DNA from: Methanotrichaceae archaeon
GTDB taxonomy: Archaea > Halobacteriota > Methanosarcinia > Methanotrichales > Methanotrichaceae
NCBI GenBank assembly: GCA_013329455.1
Contig: DUKF01000124.1
Span: forward strand, 4,420 to 14,522
Length of the DNA: 10,103 nt
Reading direction: 5' to 3'
Of this stretch, positions 1 through 5,676 are shown piece by piece (positions within the stretch are counted from its first letter, which is position 1; every line of letters starts with the position of its first letter). The translations under genes and the position numbers were made by a program. The notes below the pieces were generated by a model that was given only the letters and a program-made list of their open reading frames with translations, did no database searches and was not told the origin of the DNA.

Positions 1-147
1 TACGAGAAGTACTACAACATAGACTTGAACGACTTTTCCGTCTACGACCTCGTCATAGATTCCAAGACTTGGAACGAGAAAGGAGCCGTCGCGATCGCCC
101 TGGCTGCAGTGAGGTCTCTTGAAGATGACGGGAATTCTACCCTCTGA
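1..147 (+). CDS. cmk: Cytidylate kinase, archaeal type (3' end only)
   Basis: Frame 1 is open from the left edge to a TGA at 145-147 and encodes the last 48 residues of a protein whose start lies outside the window. The tail, with IDLNDFSVYDLVIDS followed by a W and a final helix, matches the C-terminus of the small archaeal CMP kinases, which phosphorylate CMP/dCMP to the diphosphate in the cytoplasm. The identification leans on context: in many euryarchaea cmk lies directly upstream of cbf5 in the secY-adk-cmk-cbf5 ribosomal cluster, and cbf5 follows here with about 23 bases of overlap. The Walker A motif and the CMP-binding part are not visible, so activity cannot be judged. No oddities are seen in the visible part. 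Confidence 0.8.
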   Translation, partial: YEKYYNIDLNDFSVYDLVIDSKTWNEKGAVAIALAAVRSLEDDGNSTL

Positions 148-1123
148 TCGGGTCCGTGAGGTTCTCGTCCGAAGGGAGGGAAGAGCCGACCCCAACTACG
201 GCGTTCTGCCTCACCAACGGCCCCTCGACCTTCACCTCAGGCTCGGCTGTATAAACCTCGACAAGCCCCCCGGCCCCACCAGCCACGAGGTGGTGGCCTG
301 GGTGAAGAGGATCCTCGAGATCGAGAGAGCAGGCCACAGCGGCACCCTCGACCCCAAGGTGACGGGGATTCTTCCAACGATGCTTGGCGACTCCACCCGG
401 ATCGTAGAAACTCTTCTCAGAGCGGGAAAGGAGTACATCTGCCTTATGCGAGTTCACGCAACCCTTCCCAGAAAGAGTATCCTTGAGGCGTGCGCCGAGT
501 TCCAGGGCGATATCTACCAGCGTCCGCCCCTCAAGTCCAACGTCAAGAGGGCACTTCGGACAAGGGAGATCTACTACCTCGAGGTCCTCGAAATCGAGGG
601 TCCGAGCGTCCTGATGCGGGTCGGCTGCGAGGCAGGCACCTACATCCGCAAGCTATGTCACGACATCGGCCTCGCCCTGGGGACCGGAGCCCACATGGAG
701 GAGCTTCGAAGGACGAAGAGCGGTCCCTTTCGCGAAGACGAGACCCTTGTGACCCTTCACAACCTCAAGGACGCGAAAGAAATCTGGAAAGAGACCGGTG
801 ACGAAACCCTTCTGCGACAGGCGATCCAGCCGGTTGAGGCAGCTCTTCGGCATATGCCGTCTCTCGTCATCAGCGATGGCGCAGTCGACGCTATATGTCA
901 CGGAGCGCCCCTGGCAGCGCCGGGCCTTCTCACCCTCGAATCAGGTATAATTGAGGGCGAGAGGGTAGTTATTTATACCCTGAAAGGAGAAGCTGTTGCC
1001 GTGGCCGCTGCGGCTATGTCGAGCGAGGATATGATGAAGTCCTCCTCAGGGATAGTTGCCAAGACGTCGAGAGTCGTCATGGCTCCGGGAACCTATCCAA
1101 AGCTGTGGTCCAAAAAGTCGTGA
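125..1123 (+). CDS. cbf5: tRNA/rRNA pseudouridine synthase Cbf5 (H/ACA RNP catalytic subunit)
   Basis: Cbf5 is the catalytic subunit of archaeal H/ACA ribonucleoproteins (with Nop10, L7Ae and Gar1). It converts uridine to pseudouridine in rRNA and, in archaea, can also make pseudouridine 55 in tRNA. The 332-residue product has the TruB-family core: LDKPPGPTSHEVVAWVKRIL near residues 45-64, then HSGTLDPKVTGILP with the catalytic aspartate at about residue 76. A PUA domain follows from about residue 245 (LVISDGAVDAICHGAPL, then IVAKTSRVVMAPGTYPKLW). The size is normal for the family. I chose ATG 125 because GAGGT at 111-115 lies 9 bases upstream. A TTG two codons earlier (119) is only 3 bases from that site. 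The gene overlaps the end of cmk and is followed after 4 bases by a tRNA, so all three may share a transcript. Confidence 0.95.
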   Translation: MTGILPSDRVREVLVRREGRADPNYGVLPHQRPLDLHLRLGCINLDKPPGPTSHEVVAWVKRILEIERAGHSGTLDPKVTGILPTMLGDSTRIVETLLRAGKEYICLMRVHATLPRKSILEACAEFQGDIYQRPPLKSNVKRALRTREIYYLEVLEIEGPSVLMRVGCEAGTYIRKLCHDIGLALGTGAHMEELRRTKSGPFREDETLVTLHNLKDAKEIWKETGDETLLRQAIQPVEAALRHMPSLVISDGAVDAICHGAPLAAPGLLTLESGIIEGERVVIYTLKGEAVAVAAAAMSSEDMMKSSSGIVAKTSRVVMAPGTYPKLWSKKS

Positions 1124-1127
1124 TCGT

Positions 1128-1223
1128 GCCGAGGTAGTCTAGTGGTAAGGCGCAAGCCTGGAATTCTGTACTGAAAGCTTGTGATTCGCAAGGGTCGCGG
1201 GAGTTCGAATCTCCCCCTCGGCG
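1128..1223 (+). tRNA. tRNA-Ser(GGA) with a 12-nt anticodon-loop intron
   Basis: A full cloverleaf can be drawn. The 7-bp acceptor stem is perfect (1128-1134 with 1216-1222) and the discriminator is G1223, as expected for archaeal serine tRNA. The D stem is 1137-1140/1148-1151 and the T stem 1199-1203/1211-1215 closes a TTCGAAT loop. The variable region is long (1182-1198): a 5-bp stem 1183-1187/1192-1196 is closed by a GCAA tetraloop, making this a class II tRNA. The anticodon stem is CAAGC (1153-1157) with GCTTG (1177-1181). Between them lie 19 bases instead of 7, so 12 must be removed to leave the loop CTGGAAA with anticodon GGA. CCA is not encoded. A T5 run at 1225-1229 follows. No TATA box is evident in the cbf5 tail, so read-through from cbf5 is likely. 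Confidence 0.92.
1164..1175 (+). other. tRNA-Ser intron (position 37/38, splice site ambiguous)
   Basis: Removing TTCTGTACTGAA restores a standard 7-base anticodon loop. The exact cut is not fixed by sequence: the insertion is bounded by GAA on both sides (1161-1163 and 1173-1175), so four registers give the same mature tRNA. For the canonical 37/38 register the bulge-helix-bulge central helix would be C-U-G-G (1158-1161) against A-C-U-G (1170-1173), of which only two pairs are Watson-Crick. A canonical motif is therefore not obvious, and the site would need a relaxed splicing endonuclease. Confidence 0.7.
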
Positions 1224-1224
1224 C

Positions 1225-1229
1225 TTTTT
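1225..1229 (+). terminator. T-run terminator after tRNA-Ser
   Basis: Five T residues follow two bases after the discriminator. Archaeal RNA polymerase can stop at such runs without a hairpin. The downstream sequence to about 1300 has further T-rich patches (1285-1287, 1295-1298) that could serve as backup. Confidence 0.45.
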
Positions 1230-1539
1230 CATAACTTCTCTTTAACAACTTCACCTTCACAACCACTTCGACGACTTTTGCGATTTTGGCCGATTTTTCA
1301 CTCTGTTGTCATCCAGGTGATTCATCTGCCCACAGTTCTCATCCCCAAACTCTCACCCTCGCCACCTTCCGGGACGACCTCCTGCCAAAGCTGATCTCAG
1401 GCGAGATCAGGGTGAAGGGCGCCGAAAAGCTCGCGGGGGGCAGGGGGCGGTTACCGGCACCCTGACGTGAAGGTCGGCGAGATGCAGTTGCAGTAGATGG
1501 AGTAACCCTAAAATACCATATGTGCTGAGGGTTTTCTAT
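1230..1539. other. Non-coding gap containing an HsdS relic
   Basis: No intact gene is seen between the tRNA and the NapH-like gene. The left part is T/C-rich and shows no features I can support. The middle holds the HsdS C-terminal relic annotated separately. The right end carries the ribosome binding site of the next gene (GAGGG 1527-1531) and an AT-rich patch (CTAAAATACC, 1508-1517) that could be part of its promoter, although its spacing to the start is short. Confidence 0.5.
1349..1465 (+). pseudogene. Relic of the C-terminus of a type I restriction specificity subunit (HsdS)
   Basis: Frame 2 reads [20 protein letters not shown] and continues RVKGAEK before a TGA at 1463-1465. The pattern [25 protein letters not shown] is the well-known last helix of HsdS, the DNA-recognition subunit of type I restriction-modification enzymes. 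The frame stays open leftwards without a start codon, without target-recognition domains and without hsdM or hsdR nearby, so only a scar of about 35-40 codons is left. The residues after AEK (a G-rich run and LPAP) do not look native. A second copy lies at 2335-2511 on the other side of the NapH-like gene. The call rests on motif memory; a profile search would settle it. Confidence 0.65.
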
Positions 1540-2277
1540 ATGAAAAGCTTCATAAAAAACAGGCAGAGGATCCGGAAGGCGTTGATTATTTTTTCATTCG
1601 TTCTATTGCCGGTCACCTTTGTTTATATATCCTGTCCGATAATAACCCAAGGTGCATCAGAAGGGATAATTACCGGCGGCCTGATAGTCTTCATCCTCAT
1701 CTTTATCAGTTCACTATTTTTGGGACGACTCTGGTGCGGGTGGCTCTGCCCCGCAGGAGGTCTGCAGGAAATTTATTTTCAGATTAATAATAAACAAGTT
1801 AATATTGGGAGGCTAAACTGGATCAAATATATCACCTTTCTTGCAATTTTTACATCCATCATTCTTGCAATTCGCTCTGCTGGAGGATTAACAACAATCG
1901 ATCTATTTTATTACACAGATCACGGAATCTCGATCGCAAAAGAGGGAGCATCTCCGAAATTCTATGGCCAAATCATTTTTATCACCATATTCGCTTTATC
2001 GGTCGGAAAACGTGGTTTCTGTCATTATTTCTGCCCGATCGCGGTGATCATGATCACCGGCAGGAAAATCCGAAATCTCATCCGTTGGCCGGCGCTTCAC
2101 CTGTCAGCTGATATGAACCTGTGTACAGACTGCAGGAAATGCTCAACAAACTGCCCGATGGGACTCGATGTGAACGATATGGTCCGGCGGGGGAATATGG
2201 AAAATACTGAGTGCATACTCTGTGGCGGCTGTGTGGATGCCTGCCCGAAACAAGCGATCCGCTATGCCATACATTGA
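1540..2277 (+). CDS. NapH/MauN-type membrane ferredoxin (4Fe-4S binding protein)
   Basis: This is a 245-residue polytopic membrane protein of the NapH/NosR/YccM type, which passes electrons between membrane carriers and a redox partner. Hydrophobic segments lie at about residues 13-32, 44-62, 95-112 and 142-158. Two family cysteine signatures end membrane segments: CGWLCP (C66, C70) and CHYFCP (C161, C165). A cytoplasmic tail carries two complete CxxCxxCxxxCP clusters (C195/198/201/205 and C225/228/231/235), consistent with two [4Fe-4S] centres. I chose ATG 1540 because GAGGG at 1527-1531 sits 8 bases upstream; a GTG at 1522 would add six residues and swallow that site. No redox partner gene is adjacent, so the substrate is unknown. 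The codons are AT-richer than in cbf5 or metG, and HsdS relics flank the gene, both of which suggest horizontal acquisition. Confidence 0.88.
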   Translation: MKSFIKNRQRIRKALIIFSFVLLPVTFVYISCPIITQGASEGIITGGLIVFILIFISSLFLGRLWCGWLCPAGGLQEIYFQINNKQVNIGRLNWIKYITFLAIFTSIILAIRSAGGLTTIDLFYYTDHGISIAKEGASPKFYGQIIFITIFALSVGKRGFCHYFCPIAVIMITGRKIRNLIRWPALHLSADMNLCTDCRKCSTNCPMGLDVNDMVRRGNMENTECILCGGCVDACPKQAIRYAIH

Positions 2278-2334
2278 CGGGAGAACGCGATTCATGACTG
2301 GAAGAATGGAATCAGAAGCGCCGGTGATCATTTC

Positions 2335-2511
2335 ACACAGCAGAGCCAGTCCATCCAGGCCGCAGGCCTCCAAGGCACCCTCCTACCGAAGATGATATCG
2401 GGCGAGATCGAGGTGAGGGACGCCGAAAAATACGTGGAGGCGAGGGGCGTGAAGGTTTGCGGCCTCATCTCAATATCCGGCATTTGTAAATCACGAAATG
2501 GGGTTTTGTGA
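2335..2511 (+). pseudogene. Second HsdS C-terminal relic
   Basis: Immediately downstream of the NapH-like gene and in the same frame, the sequence reads QSQSIQAAGLQGTLLPKMIS and then GEIEVRDAEKYVEARG before drifting into repeat sequence and a TGA at 2509-2511. Aligned with the relic at 1349-1465, 13 of 17 residues are identical over the LLPK...AEK core, and the DNA is also recognisably similar. This is again the terminal conserved region of a type I specificity subunit, without start, without recognition domains and without partner subunits. Either the NapH-like gene entered an hsdS array or two hsdS genes decayed around it. The terminal codons overlap the palindrome cluster that starts at 2456. 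Confidence 0.62.
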
Positions 2512-2549
2512 TTCACAAACGAGTTTGTCGATATTCTATGAGCCGCAAA
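2456..2549. repeat. Long imperfect hairpin built on two palindromic 16-mers
   Basis: The outer arms TTTGCGGC (2456-2463) and GCCGCAAA (2542-2549) are perfect complements. Further inside, TCAT/ATGA (2465-2468 with 2538-2541) and AATATC/GATATT (2472-2477 with 2530-2535) also pair. In the centre, TTTGTAAATCACGAAA (2483-2498) and TTTTGTGATTCACAAA (2504-2519) are inverted copies of one 16-mer, differing by one mismatch and one wobble. The whole 94-base unit can fold into one stem with small internal loops. It lies in a gene-free area; it may be a MITE-like element, a terminator or a recombination site. I do not recognise the family. Confidence 0.7.
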
Positions 2550-2550
2550 T

Positions 2551-2593
2551 CCCTTTGTGAATCATGAAAGGCGGTTTCGTGATCCACAAACCC
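2551..2593. repeat. Second inverted pair of the same 16-mer
   Basis: TTTGTGAATCATGAAA (2554-2569) and TTTCGTGATCCACAAA (2575-2590) are inverted copies with two differences. They are flanked by CCC/GGG-type clamps and form a compact hairpin with a 5-base loop. Together with the preceding hairpin this makes four copies in alternating orientation. Each copy is itself a near-palindrome around TTTGTGA-TTCACAAA, so the cluster could alternatively be a set of operator sites for a dimeric DNA-binding protein. Confidence 0.65.
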
Positions 2594-2616
2594 CACTGGA
2601 GCCCTCTGGCCAATAA

Positions 2617-2916
2617 AACAAAGGACTTTTCCGCAAAAGCTATTTTTATTGTGAACTGCTTGGAGCAAATGGAGAGCTGCATCTTACCCAAGCTGAAGCC
2701 GATGCCATGATAGACATGCCCAATTGCAAGACAGACGATGATGTGGTGATTATCCAGCTCCTGGAGACTCATTAGTATTATCTCCGACCACCTCCAGCGA
2801 CGACGATCTCCAAAAGACAGTCGAGGAGATTAAAACTTACTGATTTGGGTGGAACAAGTATCCGAAACCCGCATGAACCGCATCGGGGAGGTTTTGTTCT
2901 GCTGGAGAATAGATGA
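2617..2916 (+). pseudogene. Broken small gene, possibly DUF6978-like
   Basis: Frame 1 reads GELHLTQAEADAMIDMPNCK with an aspartate-rich continuation up to a TAG at 2773-2775. After a stretch without recognisable similarity, the same frame reads TDLGGTSIRNPHEPHRGG and stops at 2914-2916. From memory, both pieces resemble a small uncharacterised family (I believe DUF6978): its N-terminus has LTQEEADALIAM and its middle has LDLGGxxHRNPDG, in this order. No start codon is present in frame before the first piece, and the internal stop and the missing middle mark a decayed gene. Members of this family turn up near restriction and toxin-antitoxin genes, which fits the HsdS relics next door. The family call is tentative; that the region is non-functional as a protein gene is more certain. 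Confidence 0.4.
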
Positions 2917-2944
2917 AATTGCGGCCCCCTGAGTCGGTGGTTTC

Positions 2945-5623
2945 ATGACCTTGCGAAAGAAGACCTTGGTCGTCACCGTCGTGATAATTCTCATCATGAT
3001 CATGATCATCAGCGCCTTTATGTGGCAATTGATGGTCGCTAACCTCTCAGAGCTGGAGGAGGAAGATGCCCGCCGAGAGGTCGAAGGGGTCCTCTTCGCC
3101 TTCCAGGAGGAGCTTTCCACCTTGAACAGGATCAGCGGTGATTGGGCACCCTGTAATGAAACGTACGATTTCGTAATGGACGGAAACGAGGAGTACGTCC
3201 AGGCGAACCTGGGCGAAGCAACCTTCACAAACCTCGGCGTCAATCTCATGCTCTTCTACAACACGTCGGGCGGGCTGGTTTACGGAAAAGCCTTCGACCT
3301 CGATTCCGGGAGGGAGGTCTCGGTTCCGCTGGATCTGGCAGATCTTCCCGAGAACGACTTCCTGATCAGTCACACCTCTCCAGAAGACGATGTGACTGGC
3401 ATAATCGCACTTCCTGAAGGTCTGATGATGGTGGTTTCTCGCCCCATCCTGGACAACCAATGGAATGGTCCCATCCGCGGAACGCTGATAGTAGGTCGTC
3501 TCCTGGACAATGCCCGAGTCGACGAGCTGGGCAAGCTGAGCGGCGGCGTCCTGAGGATAGAGCCTATAGACACGGCTCAGACGTCTATTGAATTGCGCAG
3601 CCTCGCCTCACCAGACTCTTTCGTTCTGATCGAGCCGATGGATGAAGACACTCTCCAGGCCCTCAAGACCATCGAGGACGTGTACGGAAACCCGTCTGTC
3701 CTTCTCGAAGCTCGCCTCCCGAGGAATATCCGCAAGCTCGGAATGGAGGTCGTCCGTTATCTGGAGCTTGCAGTCATACTGACCTGCCTGACCTTCGGGG
3801 GCGTCATTCTCATATTCCTGGAACATTTCGTACTCTCACCCCTGGCCATCATCAGCAGCTCAGTGGATGAGATCAGCAGGACAGAAGAGCCCGATAAGGT
3901 GCGCGTTCCCGGGGCTGGAAATGCCGAGCTCGCGAATCTGGCGGAAACTATCAACGAGATGCTGAACCGTTTGGGGACCTACAACCGAAAGCTCAGGGAC
4001 AGCGAAGAGAAGTTCAGGACCATCTTTGAGACCGCCCAGGACTGCATCTTCATCAAAGACAGAGAAAGCAGGTACGTTCAGGTCAATCCTGCAATGGAGA
4101 GGCTCTTTGAAATGCCCACTTCAGAGATCATGGGAAAGATGGACGAGGACCTCTTCGGATCCCGGGCAGCGGTTCAAACCCGTGGGGCCGACTCCCGGGT
4201 GCTGTCCGGCGACACTGTCGTCGACGAAGTGCGTGCTAATCCCGTCGGCGGGATTTCGGCCACTTTCCACGTGGTAAAGGTGCCCTTGAGAGACGAACTC
4301 GGCCAGGTCGTTGGGATCTGCGGAATCGCAAGAGACATCTCCGAGCGGAAACGAAACGAGATCGAACTTAAGAATAGGGATTTCCTCCTCGTGGCCTCGG
4401 CTGTTGCCTCCAACGCCCTCTTGGTCGAGGAAGATCTCGACCGCATCGTCGTCGATGCCCTCCAGTTCCTGGCCGAAACGGTCGGGGCCGACAGGGCCTA
4501 CATCTTCGAAAACCACAATGATACCGGCGAAGTTCTCATGAGCCATCTCTACGAATGGGCGGGTGAGGGGGTCGAGCCCCAGATAAGAAATCCTTCGCTT
4601 CAGAACCTACTTTATCATCCCGACTACGCCGGGCTTTATGAGACCATTTCCAGAGGCAAGCCGTACAAAGGTCTGGTCAAGGACTTTCCCGAATCGCAGA
4701 GGGCGATACTCGTACCCCAAGGGATAACCTCCATTCTGATCGTCCCCATAACCATACAAGACCAGCTCTGGGGCTTTGTGGGCTTCGACGACTGCCATTC
4801 CGAGAGGATCTGGAGTAAAAACGTGATATCAGTGCTCCAGGTAGCGGCAGGCAGCATCGGTGGGGCCGTAATCCGGAATCGAACGAAGAACGACCTGGTC
4901 CGGGCACGAGACGAGCTTGAGAGGAGGATCGAGGAAGTGGAGGCGAAGAACACCGAGATGGAACGGTTCGTCTACACCGTATCCCACGACCTCAGGTCCC
5001 CCCTGGTCACCGTCCAGGGCTTCGTCGGCTTCCTCAAAGAGGACGTCTCAGAAGGCGATCATGAGAAGGTTGAGACCGACCTATCGATGATCGAGGACGC
5101 CGTCGTCAAGATGGACCATCTTTTAAAAGACACTCTGAAGCTCTCCAGGATCGGGAGGGTGGCAAACCCACCGGAAGATGTCTCTTTCGGCGAGATCGCC
5201 CAGGAAGCCCTGGAACGCTTCTCCGAGGAGATCGGATCGAGGGGAATTGAGGTCTTACTCGCTGAGAACTGGCCTATCGTCCGGGCGGACCGGCTGAGGA
5301 TCCTCGAGGTTCTGACGAACCTGATTGAGAACAGCTCGAAGTACATGGGTGACATATTCAATCCCAAAATAGAGATCGGCTGGAGACAGAACGGCAGCGA
5401 GACCGCGTTCTTCGTCCGGGACAACGGGATCGGGATCGAGCCCGATCAGCAAGAGAAAGTCTTCGACCTGTTCTACAAGCTGGACCCCAGCATTGAGGGA
5501 AGCGGTGTTGGCCTTGCGATCGTAAAACGCATAATAGAGGTTCACAACGGTCGTATATGGATAGAGTCTGAAGAGGGCAAGGGCACGACAGTCTGCTTTT
5601 CGCTTCCCACAGCCGAGGCGTAA
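2945..5623 (+). CDS. Membrane sensor histidine kinase, CHASE4-HAMP-PAS-GAF (FilI-like)
   Basis: This 892-residue sensor kinase is expected to autophosphorylate and pass the phosphate to a response regulator. A first membrane helix spans about residues 7-32. An extracellular CHASE4-type domain follows, with its DWAxxxxTYxF signature at 66-76. A second membrane helix lies at about 272-293, then HAMP (294-345), PAS (353-470), GAF (about 488-650) and a short coiled linker. The HisKA H-box is SHDLRSPL with the phosphoacceptor H681. The ATPase domain has an N-box at 792-800, G1 DNGIGI at 826-831, an F-box near 838-846 and G2 GSGVGLAIVK at 852-861, so all catalytic boxes are intact. No receiver is fused, so a separate partner is needed; the convergent gene at 5677-7056 supplies one. 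Only ATG 2945 follows the upstream TGA (2930); GGTGG at 2936-2940 is a close, weak binding site. Membrane CHASE4/PAS kinases of this kind include FilI of Methanosaeta harundinacea; orthology is not proven. Confidence 0.93.
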   Translation: MTLRKKTLVVTVVIILIMIMIISAFMWQLMVANLSELEEEDARREVEGVLFAFQEELSTLNRISGDWAPCNETYDFVMDGNEEYVQANLGEATFTNLGVNLMLFYNTSGGLVYGKAFDLDSGREVSVPLDLADLPENDFLISHTSPEDDVTGIIALPEGLMMVVSRPILDNQWNGPIRGTLIVGRLLDNARVDELGKLSGGVLRIEPIDTAQTSIELRSLASPDSFVLIEPMDEDTLQALKTIEDVYGNPSVLLEARLPRNIRKLGMEVVRYLELAVILTCLTFGGVILIFLEHFVLSPLAIISSSVDEISRTEEPDKVRVPGAGNAELANLAETINEMLNRLGTYNRKLRDSEEKFRTIFETAQDCIFIKDRESRYVQVNPAMERLFEMPTSEIMGKMDEDLFGSRAAVQTRGADSRVLSGDTVVDEVRANPVGGISATFHVVKVPLRDELGQVVGICGIARDISERKRNEIELKNRDFLLVASAVASNALLVEEDLDRIVVDALQFLAETVGADRAYIFENHNDTGEVLMSHLYEWAGEGVEPQIRNPSLQNLLYHPDYAGLYETISRGKPYKGLVKDFPESQRAILVPQGITSILIVPITIQDQLWGFVGFDDCHSERIWSKNVISVLQVAAGSIGGAVIRNRTKNDLVRARDELERRIEEVEAKNTEMERFVYTVSHDLRSPLVTVQGFVGFLKEDVSEGDHEKVETDLSMIEDAVVKMDHLLKDTLKLSRIGRVANPPEDVSFGEIAQEALERFSEEIGSRGIEVLLAENWPIVRADRLRILEVLTNLIENSSKYMGDIFNPKIEIGWRQNGSETAFFVRDNGIGIEPDQQEKVFDLFYKLDPSIEGSGVGLAIVKRIIEVHNGRIWIESEEGKGTTVCFSLPTAEA

Positions 5624-5676
5624 GCGTCCAAGAGCCGAAGGGCGACAAAAGTCTTTGGTGGGTCGAATTATTATTA
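5624..5676. other. Convergent intergenic spacer with TAA repeats
   Basis: Only 53 bases separate the stop codons of the two converging genes. On the minus strand the regulator ends in four tandem TAA codons (5668-5679), which gives a T/A-rich run in both directions. CTTTT on the minus strand (5646-5654 region) and the AT repeat may serve as a bidirectional hairpin-free terminator. No strong stem-loop is visible. Confidence 0.4.

Noticed and set aside
2483..2590. CRISPR-like reading of the four 16-mers
   Set aside because: The copies alternate in orientation, the spacers are unequal (5, 34 and 5 bases), the repeats are too short and no cas genes are near.
2536..2772. 78-codon minus-strand frame with HHIIVCLAIGHVYHG
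   Set aside because: No family recognised and no binding site. The opposite strand carries the better-supported gene relic, of which this is a mirror.
2994..3012. TCATGATCATGATCATC tandem repeat
   Set aside because: It encodes the I/M-rich first membrane helix of the kinase; codon repetition explains it.
4121..4546. 141-codon antisense frame inside the histidine kinase
   Set aside because: It lies wholly within the PAS/GAF region of an intact kinase. The product is repetitive and motif-free, as expected for an antisense shadow in GC-rich DNA.
2945..5623. A LuxI-type acyl-homoserine-lactone synthase domain in the kinase
   Set aside because: No LuxI-like motif is visible. Any lactone-synthesis role would rest only on analogy with FilI, so it is not annotated as such.
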